A DNA stretch of 56,634 bases from an uncultured Johnsonella sp. (lineage in GTDB: Bacteria > Bacillota > Clostridia > Lachnospirales > Lachnospiraceae), in contig CAAFUL010000123.1 of NCBI GenBank assembly GCA_900766185.1, positions 1-56,634 of the forward strand, written 5' to 3'. Each line of letters starts with the position of its first letter. Position 1 is the stretch's first letter. The notes below the pieces were generated by a model. That model searched no databases. It had not been told where the DNA came from and was given only the letters and a program-made list of their open reading frames with translations. The position numbers and the translations under genes were made by a program. Shown one piece after another: positions 16,434 through 25,266 of the stretch.

Positions 16434-17735
16434 ATGAAAAGAAAATTATTAAAATCAATAGGAGCAGCCGCTTTAACAGCACTTGCACTTTGTGCCTGCT
16501 CAAATACAAGCAGTTCAAATAATACAACCGGCGCAGCAGCCAATGGCAGCCAAGCACAGGCTGAGGGCGGTGCTGATTCTATTACAGTTATGATACCTGA
16601 ATGGGCAGTTCCTTCAGACAAACTTCTAAAAGAGTTTACCGAGCAAAGCGGCATAAGTGTTAATATCAGCCAAGTTGACTGGGATGCTATAAGAGATAAG
16701 ATTTCTATAGCTGCAAGCGGCGGTGAGGCAAGTGCCGATGTAGTTGAGGTTGACTGGTCATGGGTCGGTGAATTCGGTGAGGCGGATTGGCTTGAACCGC
16801 TTGAGGTTGATGCAGCGCTTAAAGCCGATATGCCTACTATTTCAACCTTTTCTATAGGTAATAAGGTACTTGCTATGCCTTATTCCAACGATTACAGAAT
16901 AGCTTATTACAACACCAAGCATTTTGCCGATGCAGGTATTGCGGATCTTCCCAAGACCTATGATGCAGCTTACGAAGCAGTTAAAGCCATAAAGGCTGCA
17001 GGTATTGCAGAGCATCCATATCCTCTCGTACTTAGCGCTGAAGAAAAAGCAAGTACCGGACTTATCTGGACTGCCTATACCATGAATGATGTGGTGTTTA
17101 ATGATGACGGTAGCTTAAATGAGGAGTCTGTAAAGGCAGCTCTTAATTTTTATGATAAGCTTATCAAAGAAGACTTGGTTGATCCGGCTGACAAGACCGC
17201 AGACGGCGGAAAAACTTACACAAGACTTACTGACGGCAGCGCAAGTTTTATGACAGGACCAAGCTCTTATATAACCAATGTTCAAAACCCTGAAAAGAGC
17301 AAAGTCGTAGGTGAGGTTACTCCTATACTTATGCCCGGAACTGTTGCTAATGCACATCATACTATGGCACTTCCCGAGGCTCTTGGAATTACAAAGTTTT
17401 CAAAGAACAAGGAAGCTGCAAGAAAGTTTATCGATTGGTATACCTCTGCCGAGGTTCAGGAAAAGCTTAATGAGGAGCTTGGTAATCTTCCGACAAGAAA
17501 CTCTGTTTTGGAAAAGCTTGTAACCGACGGTAAGATTGAAAATCCCGGTGCTATGTTAGAGCAGGCTAGGCTTATAAGCTCTCCTTTCCCCGGCGGTGTA
17601 CCTGTATACTATAATGAAATGAGCAATGCTATCTACAATGCGGTAAATGGTTTGGCTCTTGGGAATTTGAGTGTTGATGAGGCGTTTACTCAGATGGATG
17701 AGAAGATCAATGCGCTTATAGAGGATAATAAGTAG
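16434..17735 (+). CDS. Sugar ABC transporter substrate-binding lipoprotein 2
   Basis: Carbohydrate-binding lipoprotein of 433 aa. The signal peptide ends in the lipobox LALCAC (Cys about residue 22), followed by an Asn/Ser-rich linker and a solute-binding fold with LAMPYSNDYRIAYYNTKHF and KEAARKFIDWYTSAEVQEKL. AGGAAGG precedes the ATG. It is only distantly similar to the binding protein at 13090, so it probably serves a different glycan or is the partner of the permeases at 18880 and 19972, from which it is separated by repeats and a DUF1697 gene. Confidence 0.9.
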   Translation: MKRKLLKSIGAAALTALALCACSNTSSSNNTTGAAANGSQAQAEGGADSITVMIPEWAVPSDKLLKEFTEQSGISVNISQVDWDAIRDKISIAASGGEASADVVEVDWSWVGEFGEADWLEPLEVDAALKADMPTISTFSIGNKVLAMPYSNDYRIAYYNTKHFADAGIADLPKTYDAAYEAVKAIKAAGIAEHPYPLVLSAEEKASTGLIWTAYTMNDVVFNDDGSLNEESVKAALNFYDKLIKEDLVDPADKTADGGKTYTRLTDGSASFMTGPSSYITNVQNPEKSKVVGEVTPILMPGTVANAHHTMALPEALGITKFSKNKEAARKFIDWYTSAEVQEKLNEELGNLPTRNSVLEKLVTDGKIENPGAMLEQARLISSPFPGGVPVYYNEMSNAIYNAVNGLALGNLSVDEAFTQMDEKINALIEDNK

Positions 17736-17802
17736 TGGAGTATTAGGGGTATTTAATACTGTGCTGCTTAGTTTATAAATTATAGGATTTATGAACTATA
17801 AG

Positions 17803-17922
17803 ATTTACGAAACTACTTTGTATAAGGATTTACTAAACTACCTTGCATAGGGTTTTACTAAACTACCTTGCATAGGGTTTTACTAAACTGCCTTACATAG
17901 AATTTTACAAAACTACCTTGTA
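17803..17922. repeat. Tandem array of about 25-bp units related to the family A end
   Basis: Units start at about 17826, 17850, 17875 and 17900 (consensus GGGTTTTACTAAACTACCTTG plus CATA), with a weaker one at 17803. The AAACTACCTTGyATA part is the outer end of the adjoining family A element (from 17910), so the array looks like repeated duplication of that terminus. Confidence 0.75.
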
Positions 17923-18099
17923 TTTCAATCATACTCGCAGACCTTTCAAAAAAACTTCGACAAATTTTCACAGACTGCAAAACTCGCTTGCTCGCTACTT
18001 CGTAGCGAGCTGACGCTTTGGACATCCTCGTCTGTGAAATTTGTAACTCGTTTTTTCAAAAGGTCTAAACGCTAAAAAGATTGAAATACAAGGTAGTTT
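17910..18099. repeat. Family A repeat, full-length copy
   Basis: A 21-bp perfect inverted repeat bounds it: AAACTACCTTGTATTTCAATC minus one base at 17910-17930 and its complement at 18079-18099. The inner palindrome pairs CACAGACTGC with GTCTGTG, and a small hairpin TCGCTACTTCGTAGCGA sits at the centre. It has no coding capacity. The gap 17736-18319 holds this element, the tandem array and a partial family C repeat. Confidence 0.85.
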
Positions 18100-18154
18100 C
18101 TATACCTCTATTATCAGCTTCTATAAATGAATTTTACAAAGGAGTAAACTATGC

Positions 18155-18252
18155 CATTAATAGTAGAGTAAATCTCAAATCTCTTTATTATATTTGTTAC
18201 AATCTATTAAAAAGCAGTTATGAGCTTAGATATCAATGATACAGTACAGTAT
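18155..18252. repeat. Family C MITE, 5'-truncated copy
   Basis: It keeps TAATAGTAGAGTAAATCTCAA, GTTACAATCTATTAAAAAGCAG and the right end GATATCAATGATACAGTACAGT. The left terminal repeat is absent. Confidence 0.7.
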
Positions 18253-18319
18253 TTGTATACACTTTGACCCTCCTGATCACGCTATTAAACTATAAAAGAA
18301 AGGCAAAGGTTCTAACAAA

Positions 18320-18853
18320 ATGAAATATGTCTGTTTGCTTCGAGGAATAAATGTCGGCGGAAAAAACAAGGTATCCATGGGGGAGCTTAAAACAAAACTT
18401 ACCGAGATAGGTTATAAGGATGTGCTTACCTATGTAAACAGCGGAAATATAGTATTTGATTCAGATGATGATAGCAAAACCGTTAAAATCAAAGTAAACA
18501 AAATACTAAAGGATTTTTTGTTTGATATAAAAAATGTAATACTTACACAGGAAGAATATCTTGAAGATGCCTTAAACCTTCCTGCATGGTGGAATGAGCC
18601 TCTTGCCAGAAAAGATGTGCTTTTTTACACAGATGAAGTTGATTATGAGGAAATGAAAACTTGTATCAATAAGATGCCTCTTAATGATGAAATTGTTTAT
18701 TTTGGAAAAAAGGCTGTGTTTTGGGGCAAATATACAGAAAAAGAGTATTTAAAGACTTCTTATCACAAACTGCTGATGAAGGAAAGTTTTTATCCTTTTA
18801 TTACAATAAGAAACGACAAGACTTTTAAAAAACTTGAGGAAATGTTAAGGTAA
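18320..18853 (+). CDS. DUF1697 domain protein
   Basis: A 177-aa cytoplasmic protein of the DUF1697 family, recognisable by its N-terminus (YVCLLRGINVGGKNKVSM) and the YVNSGNIVFDS segment, both hallmarks of that family, and by its usual length of about 175-180 aa. No biochemical role is known. AAAGG-rich sequence precedes the ATG. It sits between a sugar-binding protein gene and two sugar permease genes, and repeats flank it upstream, so it may be a later arrival in a once continuous transporter operon. Confidence 0.85.
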   Translation: MKYVCLLRGINVGGKNKVSMGELKTKLTEIGYKDVLTYVNSGNIVFDSDDDSKTVKIKVNKILKDFLFDIKNVILTQEEYLEDALNLPAWWNEPLARKDVLFYTDEVDYEEMKTCINKMPLNDEIVYFGKKAVFWGKYTEKEYLKTSYHKLLMKESFYPFITIRNDKTFKKLEEMLR

Positions 18854-18879
18854 AACCTTAATTTAAAACAGATACAACT

Positions 18880-19746
18880 ATGAAAAAAGAAAAATTCGCT
18901 TATACCTTATTAGTTCCTATGATTTTAATAATGCTTGCCTTGGTTATTTACCCTATTATAGTTACATTTTCATATAGCTTAAAAAAATGGAAACTAAGCA
19001 AACCCAATTCGATAAAGTTCATAGGAATAAAAAACTATATTAATATATTAAGTTCAAAATCATTTCATGACAGCCTTTTTAACACTGTTTTTATATTGCT
19101 TTTAGTGGTTATTTTTACAACTGTCATTTCAATATTGGTGGCTTTGTTTCTTAATGTCAAGGTGAAATTTTCAGGGCTGCTGCTTGCAATTTCGATTATT
19201 CCTTGGGCTGTTCCGCCATTTGTGACTGCCCTGCTTTGGAAGTTTGTTTTTTATTCAGGCTACGGCTTTTTTAATAAACTTTTACTAAACTTACATCTTA
19301 TAGATACTCCGATATCTTGGCTTGATAAAAGAATAAGTTTACTTATTATAGTTTCCTTTGTCGTATCCTACAGGCTTATACCCTTTATGAGTTTAATCTG
19401 TCTTTCAGGAAGACAGTCTATAAATGAAAGTCTTATAGAAGCGGCTAAGATAGACGGTGCAAGTAAATGGCAAATTTTTATAAAAATAATACTTCCGCTT
19501 ATGCTGCCGTTTTTAGCGGTAGGCATTACCCAGACTTCTATCGGAGCTATCAATGTATTTGATGAAATTGTGGCACTTAACGGATATTCAGACACCGGCA
19601 AAAGCATACTTATAGACAGTTACCTTACCACTTTTAATTTCCTTGAGTTTGGAAAGGGAAGTGCCTACACCTATATAGTTATGATATTAGCAGGCATACT
19701 CGGTATAACCTATATAAAAAGCTTAAATAAGGAGGTCGAATACTAA
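18880..19746 (+). CDS. Sugar ABC transporter permease 3 (MalF/UgpA type)
   Basis: Inner-membrane permease of 288 aa with about six hydrophobic helices and the EAA loop IEAAKIDGASKWQIFIKIILPL. No clear Shine-Dalgarno precedes the ATG, 26 bp after the DUF1697 stop. Pairs with the permease at 19972. Its binding protein is most likely the one at 16434. Confidence 0.88.
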   Translation: MKKEKFAYTLLVPMILIMLALVIYPIIVTFSYSLKKWKLSKPNSIKFIGIKNYINILSSKSFHDSLFNTVFILLLVVIFTTVISILVALFLNVKVKFSGLLLAISIIPWAVPPFVTALLWKFVFYSGYGFFNKLLLNLHLIDTPISWLDKRISLLIIVSFVVSYRLIPFMSLICLSGRQSINESLIEAAKIDGASKWQIFIKIILPLMLPFLAVGITQTSIGAINVFDEIVALNGYSDTGKSILIDSYLTTFNFLEFGKGSAYTYIVMILAGILGITYIKSLNKEVEY

Positions 19747-19785
19747 CCAAGAGTATATACACTGAGTTTTATAATAATATTTTTA

Positions 19786-19935
19786 TAGTCACATTTTTAT
19801 AACAGTACTTTTATTGCAATGTTTTATGAATATACTTATATGGTAATGTTTTTTATAACAGTATTTTTATAATCATATTTTTATAACAGTACTTTTATTA
19901 CAATGTTTTATGACCATATTTTTATTGCAATGTTT
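19786..19935. repeat. AT-rich direct repeats between two permease genes
   Basis: A 40-bp unit (start CAyATTTTTATAACAGTACT, end CAATGTTTTATGA) occurs at 19790-19829 and 19874-19913, offset by 84 bp, with partial copies between and after. The 225-bp gap separates permease genes that normally abut, so the array probably expanded inside an operon. Confidence 0.7.
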
Positions 19936-19971
19936 CTTTGTGTTTATACTTGGGAGTGAGTAATTACAAAT

Positions 19972-20811
19972 ATGAAATTTTTTAAAAAGGTATTATATGT
20001 ATTTGCCTTATTGATATTTTTGATTTTTTATCTGGGACCTTTTATTTGGACTTTTATTATATCCATAACCCCCGATTCCATGGTGCTTGAAAAGTCCTTA
20101 AACTTCTTGCCTGATAATACAACGCTCAAAAATTATTTGCTGCTTTTTGATATTTCTTCAAGACAGGGAAAGCTATTATTTTCAGGCATGAGAAATGCAA
20201 TCTATGCGAGTTTTGTAACCATTGTACTTTGTATACCTATGGCATTGTTATCTGCATATGCGCTCAGCAGGTTTAAGTTCTTCGGAAAAGACTTTATAAA
20301 AAACTCCCTGCTTATAACAATGGCAATTCCTATAATGGCTACCATCATACCCATATACAAAATGTTTATGCAGCTTAAGCTCCTCAACAATATGTATGCC
20401 CTAAGCTTGGTATATGTAACTTCGTACCTACCGGTAATTGTTTGGCTTATGTCCAATTACTTTTCATCTATACCTAGGGACTTGGACGAGGCGGCTATGG
20501 TAGACGGCTGCACAAAGACGGAGGCACTTATATATGTAGTACTGCCTCTCTCCTACCCTATTATAGCCTCAGCCGTACTTATTATATTTTTAAGTACATG
20601 GAGCCAGTTTCAGATACCTCTTATACTCGCCTCCAATAATGATACCAAGCCGATAGCCATCATCACCTCGGAATTTATCACTAAGGACACCGTACATTAC
20701 GGGCTTACCGCTGCTGCCGGCATACTTGCAATAATCCCACCTGCACTGCTTGCTTTGGTATTTAGAAAATTCTTAGTTTCCGGAATTATGAAAGGATCTG
20801 TAAAGGGATAA
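19972..20811 (+). CDS. Sugar ABC transporter permease 4 (MalG/UgpE type)
   Basis: Inner-membrane permease of 279 aa with six membrane segments and the EAA loop DEAAMVDGCTKTEALIYVVLPL. A weak GGGAGTGAG lies upstream of the ATG. Its TAA shares a base with the next gene's ATG (TAATG), so the acyltransferase-like gene is translationally coupled. As for the first importer, no ATPase gene is present. Confidence 0.9.
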   Translation: MKFFKKVLYVFALLIFLIFYLGPFIWTFIISITPDSMVLEKSLNFLPDNTTLKNYLLLFDISSRQGKLLFSGMRNAIYASFVTIVLCIPMALLSAYALSRFKFFGKDFIKNSLLITMAIPIMATIIPIYKMFMQLKLLNNMYALSLVYVTSYLPVIVWLMSNYFSSIPRDLDEAAMVDGCTKTEALIYVVLPLSYPIIASAVLIIFLSTWSQFQIPLILASNNDTKPIAIITSEFITKDTVHYGLTAAAGILAIIPPALLALVFRKFLVSGIMKGSVKG

Positions 20812-21605
20812 TGATAAGTCTTAATGAATTTATATATAATATAAACTTTAACGAAAAAGCAGCTAACCTTTTGCTAAATTATAATATAACCGACAGTGAG
20901 TACCTTTATTGTAAGGAGTTATTTCTTAGTAATACGGACTCTTTGCTTAAATATTCAGAGCAAAAAACAGATTCAAAAGCCTTTTTACTGAAACTTTTCG
21001 TTATGCTTGCGATTGATAATTTTGACAGTATAATTAACGAACTGAGTTTAAAAAGAACTGCTTTGGCAAATGCCGATCTTACACAAATATATTTTGATAC
21101 CATGTCGGATATTCGCATCTGGCAGGAGGTTTATCAAAGAAATACAGGTCAAATAGGACTTATAGAGCCTTTGTGGGTATCAAATGCCGTAAAGGGAAGG
21201 CTTTATAGATTCGGCAGACTGCAATTTGAGCCTGATAACAAGGCAAATATCGTTCATATACATATACCCGAGGGAGAAAGCCTTGACAGTGAAAAATGTA
21301 AAGCTGCAATTAAAACAGCCGAAGAATTTTTCAGTGAATATCCGGTCTTTGACTGTCTATCATGGTTATTAAGCCCCAATATACTTCCTTTACTTGATGA
21401 CAACAGCAATATACGACACTTCCAAGCCCTATTTGATATAAAATATATAAGCTATGACTTCCCACAAGCTGAGCAAAGAGTAATAGGTGAATACGCTTAT
21501 AATAAAAAAAGCCGCCTTATTCTAAAACTTGAGAATTATTTAAGGCAGCAGGGTGATCCCGGCATGGGCTACGGAGTAATAAAAAATAGGGCTGTTGCAA
21601 AATAA
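20811..21605 (+). CDS. Acyltransferase-like (GNAT-type two-domain) protein
   Basis: A 264-aa cytoplasmic protein resembling the two-domain acyltransferase family often encoded beside sugar importers. The central part (GLIEPLWVSNAVKGRLYRFGRLQFE, then HIHIPEG) and C-terminal WLLSPNILPLL with NIRHF fit that family as I remember it. It starts within the stop of the permease gene and so belongs to the ABC operon. The last residues (RAVAK) and the TAA are read from the left end of a family D repeat, so the native C-terminus has probably been replaced. The substrate cannot be told from sequence. Confidence 0.7.
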   Translation: MISLNEFIYNINFNEKAANLLLNYNITDSEYLYCKELFLSNTDSLLKYSEQKTDSKAFLLKLFVMLAIDNFDSIINELSLKRTALANADLTQIYFDTMSDIRIWQEVYQRNTGQIGLIEPLWVSNAVKGRLYRFGRLQFEPDNKANIVHIHIPEGESLDSEKCKAAIKTAEEFFSEYPVFDCLSWLLSPNILPLLDDNSNIRHFQALFDIKYISYDFPQAEQRVIGEYAYNKKSRLILKLENYLRQQGDPGMGYGVIKNRAVAK

Positions 21606-21680
21606 AGATTATACACAAGATGTAGCGGCATTTGAGCCAAATGCCGGTCTACACTTGTACCAAAGTCTTTATAGGGTCGG
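21588..21680. repeat. Family D repeat, degenerate right end
   Basis: The left end TAGGGCTGTTGCAAAATAA and the inner arms ACACAAGATGTAG / CTACACTTGT match the intact copy at 27566-27671. The right end has decayed. It supplies the stop of the preceding gene and may act as its terminator hairpin. Confidence 0.65.
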
Positions 21681-21735
21681 CACATTTCAAGGTCAATTTC
21701 CTTTATACAAACAATTGTATAGTTGATTTTCTTTG

Positions 21736-21893
21736 TGAACTACCCATAGTTTAAAGCCTATGGGCTTCCTGCTTCGCTGACCTCGCAACCTATTATCTCC
21801 ACAGCCGTTAATTCGGGCAGTTCCTGCCCTATTGTTTTTTCTTATACTACCTTAACCCACCATCTAAAGCCGGTGGGATTGCGGTAGCATTAT
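21736..21893 (-). mobile_element. Non-autonomous IS200/IS605-type element with a tnpB tail
   Basis: Two hairpins flank it: CCCATAGTTTAAAGCCTATGGG minus loop at 21743-21764 and CCCACCATC...GGTGGG at 21856-21877. Read on the minus strand, the stretch between encodes GQELPELTAVE and then GCEVSEAGSP before TAG inside a hairpin, which resembles TnpB C-termini. No transposase is complete. The same sequence recurs at the window end, and a solo hairpin lies at 52744. Confidence 0.65.
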
Positions 21894-21985
21894 TTCAATT
21901 CACTCATTTCTTATAGCTCAGATTTTGAATAAACGCTGTCTTACTTTGGATTTTAACATAATACTTCTTTTTTAATATTACAATT

Positions 21986-22519
21986 TTACACAATTCTAAT
22001 AGTCAGCATATCATCAAGATTTATATCTTCTATATTGCATTTTTCATTCCCTCTAAGATAAGCTTGCATATGATAAAAACTCATCCGTTTATTGATATAC
22101 CTTGTTAAAATTTTACTGCGTCTTTCATATCCGAATTTTTTTATCATGGTTTTAAGTTTTAATCTTGTATATTTTGTTTGATTGATATATAAAATTTTTA
22201 ATCTTTCACTTTTAAAGAATAAATTTATTTCAAAAGCTTCTTTTTCAAACTTATTTTCTTTAATCACTTTATTAAAAAAATCCGCTTCTTTATTTAATTC
22301 AAACAATTCCTCACAAACATCGCCTTTATTACACAAGTAATCAGAGCAGTAGGCTACATCCAAATACAATCTCTTCAAATCATCACGATAACGATCTTGA
22401 AGAAAAGTATTATCCTTTTGCCAAACTTTTTTAAGAAATGCAGCCCCTTCCTGAACCGACATTTTATGCTCACATATAATACAGGCTAAATCATAAGGTG
22501 AATAAAGTAATCTCTCCAT
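21986..22519 (-). CDS. Protein of unknown function coupled to the helicase-HNH gene
   Basis: A 177-aa protein that I do not recognise. It is Lys/Glu/Leu-rich and probably helical, with CxxC-like CIIC near residue 14 and a basic C-terminal half (KYTRLKLKTMIKKFGYERRSK minus ends). No membrane segment or signal peptide. The start at 22519 lies 1 bp after the helicase-HNH stop, with GAGG 9 bp upstream, so translation is coupled. A longer frame to 22600 would overlap the helicase and lacks support. Its constant partnership with the helicase would make it a second subunit of a defence module, but that is inference. Confidence 0.6.
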   Translation of the reverse strand: MERLLYSPYDLACIICEHKMSVQEGAAFLKKVWQKDNTFLQDRYRDDLKRLYLDVAYCSDYLCNKGDVCEELFELNKEADFFNKVIKENKFEKEAFEINLFFKSERLKILYINQTKYTRLKLKTMIKKFGYERRSKILTRYINKRMSFYHMQAYLRGNEKCNIEDINLDDMLTIRIV

Positions 22520-22520
22520 A

Positions 22521-24788
22521 TCAATTAACCTCAATGTCAGATTTTGTGCCATTACATTTTCTGCAAAGAACTTGCAGATTTTCAATTTTAGTTTTTCCAC
22601 CTTTATTCATAGGCACAATATGATCTATTTGAAAATATATACGATTTTTAGCTTTTTTAGTGCATACGGCACAAGTATAGTAACCTTCTTTATCCTTTGA
22701 CTTCTCAAATACCTCAGCTCTGATTTTTTTCTCCAGATCCGGATTGATTTTCCCTAATTTATGCAAGGTTAAATCTTCCAAAGGTCTTGCTCCATATTCA
22801 ACATTATCCTCTTTTAAAAACAGATCCTCATCTGTTAATTTCATGATTTCCATCTCCAACTGACTTTTAAAATATAGTTTTTTACCAAAGAAATTCCTCA
22901 ATATAGGATCTTGCGCTTCGTCCCAAAGAGAGTTTATATACTCTGTTTTCTTAGATATTCCCATATCCTCTTCATAAATATACTTTGCTATTTTACCAAG
23001 GTCGAGTTTATCTCTATCTATATCATCAAACAAATAAAATTTTGGTGTACTTTCGTATTGAGCATAGTATTTTAATAACCTTATTACATCTTTTTTCTCA
23101 TAGTTTGGTATCATATCGCCCAGAAAAAATGTATCCCTGCATTGTGCTTCCATTTTTTCAAGTATACTTTGAGAAGGATATTCATCCTCACAGGAAAAAG
23201 CGCTAAAGACCTCAGGTAATGCATTTATAAACTCTTCATAGGCTTTTTTCGTACTGTCATATATCATAATTTGGTACGAAGATTCCATACCATTTTCATC
23301 AATATAGGAAAATGAATACATTCCTATCGGTACTCTTTTTATAAAATCAATTTGTTCAAGCTTTGAGGTATCTACAGAATTATCAAGTATAGCTGCAAAC
23401 TCTTCGATTTTTGAAATAGCAATTAACCTAAGCTCATGTTGAACTCTCTCAGCTACATTGTCTACAAATTCATTTTCTCCAATAAACAAACTATCCGGAT
23501 TGACCCATGCAATATGTTCATTCCAATTATCAATAAATGAAACTATATAGGCTAAGTCGGTACCTCCGGCTTTAGTTCCACGCAAAGCCCTTCCGATCAT
23601 TTGTGTCATAAGTATGGTTGAAACTGTAGGTCTTGCTAAAAACACAGTCTTAGTTTGCGGTAAGTCCACTCCTTCAGTTAACATATTAACATTGACAAGA
23701 ACTTTTATCTTTCCGCTTCTATAATCTTCGAGATTTTTTTCATTGTCTTTACTGCTTACAGTTACCCCTGTTACTATATCTTTTATATTTGATACAATAT
23801 AAGCTGCATTAATACCCTCTTTTTTAAATAAAGTTGTTAATTGAATAGCGTGTACGATATTTACAGCAAATACAATTGTCTGACCGTAGTTTTTTTGATT
23901 TTCTTTGTATGTCTTTACAATTAATTGATTTCTGGCAGCACTCTGTGCCATCTCTTTTTGTATATCTTCCGGCAGAATATCCAAATTTTGAATACTTTCC
24001 AATCCCTTTATACCTAAAGATCTGCCATATGACTCATCTGTATAATAACTTTCAAAAATTGGCTTTGATAAAATATTTTTACTTATAAGTTCTTTTAAGC
24101 TTATATTGTATGCGATACCTATATCATTATTTACTACATCTCCTAATTCAACACCGTCTTTATATATTCTTGACAAAAGTCCCTTTTCATTATCATTAGT
24201 TCTAAATGGAGTCGCTGTAAGACCTATCAGCTTTACATAAGGTACTTTTTCTTTTATATAGTCAATAACTTTCCTATATGTTTTTGCAGTTGAATGATGA
24301 GCCTCATCTATAATCAGGAAAACTTCTTCCTCATCCTCCAGCCATCTGTCTATATTTTTTAAATTTCTTCCTATGCTGTCTTTACTTACCACAAGCAAAT
24401 CATCAGATTTTTCAATATTTATAGTTTTATCATGCTCTGCATCTCCAGATATTACCCTATATTGAAAGGAAGAAATATTAGGAATAAAATCTTTATAAGC
24501 ATACTGTTGAAATGACTCTACGGCTTGATCGAGCAATGTCTTTCTATGTGCGATCCACAATATTTTCTTTTGTTTATTTATAGCATTTTTTAATAACCAT
24601 ACTGAGGCTGTGTAAGTCTTCCCGCCTCCTGTAGGTAACACTACCAATGTACTATACTGCTTATTCGTATTTATAAGGTCAAGATTTTTCATTGCGGATA
24701 TTTGGTGTGGATAGGGTGATCTTGTATTCATTTTTTCTTTCGGCAATATCTTACCGAAAGATTTAACTATTACTGTACTGTTCTCCAT
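22521..24788 (-). CDS. Superfamily 2 DEAH helicase fused to a C-terminal HNH nuclease
   Basis: A 755-aa protein with a type III restriction-like SF2 helicase core: Walker A LPTGGGKT (51-58), DEAH (161-164), TATPF motif III, and QMIGRALRG as motif VI. The final 50 residues form an HNH zinc module: CAVC, then IDHIVP, NLQVLCRKCN. Such proteins use ATP to move on DNA and cut it, and many belong to phage-defence loci, though I cannot assign a named system. The start is supported by upstream GGAGAGACC. Repeats flank the two-gene unit on both sides, in keeping with an inserted cassette. A bare restriction helicase with HNH is the minimal reading. Confidence 0.88.
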   Translation of the reverse strand: MENSTVIVKSFGKILPKEKMNTRSPYPHQISAMKNLDLINTNKQYSTLVVLPTGGGKTYTASVWLLKNAINKQKKILWIAHRKTLLDQAVESFQQYAYKDFIPNISSFQYRVISGDAEHDKTINIEKSDDLLVVSKDSIGRNLKNIDRWLEDEEEVFLIIDEAHHSTAKTYRKVIDYIKEKVPYVKLIGLTATPFRTNDNEKGLLSRIYKDGVELGDVVNNDIGIAYNISLKELISKNILSKPIFESYYTDESYGRSLGIKGLESIQNLDILPEDIQKEMAQSAARNQLIVKTYKENQKNYGQTIVFAVNIVHAIQLTTLFKKEGINAAYIVSNIKDIVTGVTVSSKDNEKNLEDYRSGKIKVLVNVNMLTEGVDLPQTKTVFLARPTVSTILMTQMIGRALRGTKAGGTDLAYIVSFIDNWNEHIAWVNPDSLFIGENEFVDNVAERVQHELRLIAISKIEEFAAILDNSVDTSKLEQIDFIKRVPIGMYSFSYIDENGMESSYQIMIYDSTKKAYEEFINALPEVFSAFSCEDEYPSQSILEKMEAQCRDTFFLGDMIPNYEKKDVIRLLKYYAQYESTPKFYLFDDIDRDKLDLGKIAKYIYEEDMGISKKTEYINSLWDEAQDPILRNFFGKKLYFKSQLEMEIMKLTDEDLFLKEDNVEYGARPLEDLTLHKLGKINPDLEKKIRAEVFEKSKDKEGYYTCAVCTKKAKNRIYFQIDHIVPMNKGGKTKIENLQVLCRKCNGTKSDIEVN

Positions 24789-24917
24789 TTTGGTCTCTCC
24801 ATAATATTTATTATTAATAACTTAACCACTTTGTAATTATTCATAATAAAGATACTATTTATTTTGTAATTTTTCAATACTTTTAGCCTTTTACTTTAAT
24901 TTTACAATCACTTGTCA

Positions 24918-25094
24918 TTACAGTTCAGGTAGTTTAGATATATATGTATAATATACCAAATGAAAGCTTGCTTTCAGGTGTATATTATATATGTATATAT
25001 ATCAGGCTGCCGCCGGAATTCATCTTCGCCTATAGATAAAAATTAAATATTTTTAGTTTTTTTGACGAAGATGAATGACCTACCTGAGCTGTAA
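24918..25094. repeat. Family B MITE, full-length copy 1
   Basis: Ends read TTACAGTTCAGGTAG and TACCTGAGCTGTAA. Inside are an AT-rich palindrome (ATATATGTATAATATACC / GGTGTATATTATATATGTATAT) around GAAAGCTTGCTTTC, and a second hairpin ATTCATCTTCG / CGAAGATGAAT. The gap 24789-25266 holds nothing else I recognise. Confidence 0.85.
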
Positions 25095-25266
25095 GCACTG
25101 ACACAGATTTATTAAAAACTTTTATCGTTAATTTTTCCAATTATAATTACAATGCTTAATCTGTAGCTTTTTATATGTTTGTTTTGCAAGCAATACACTA
25201 ATAGATATTATTTAACTTCTTAAACTTTCCACAATAAAAATTGTTCATGTTGCCAACTTCCCGACA

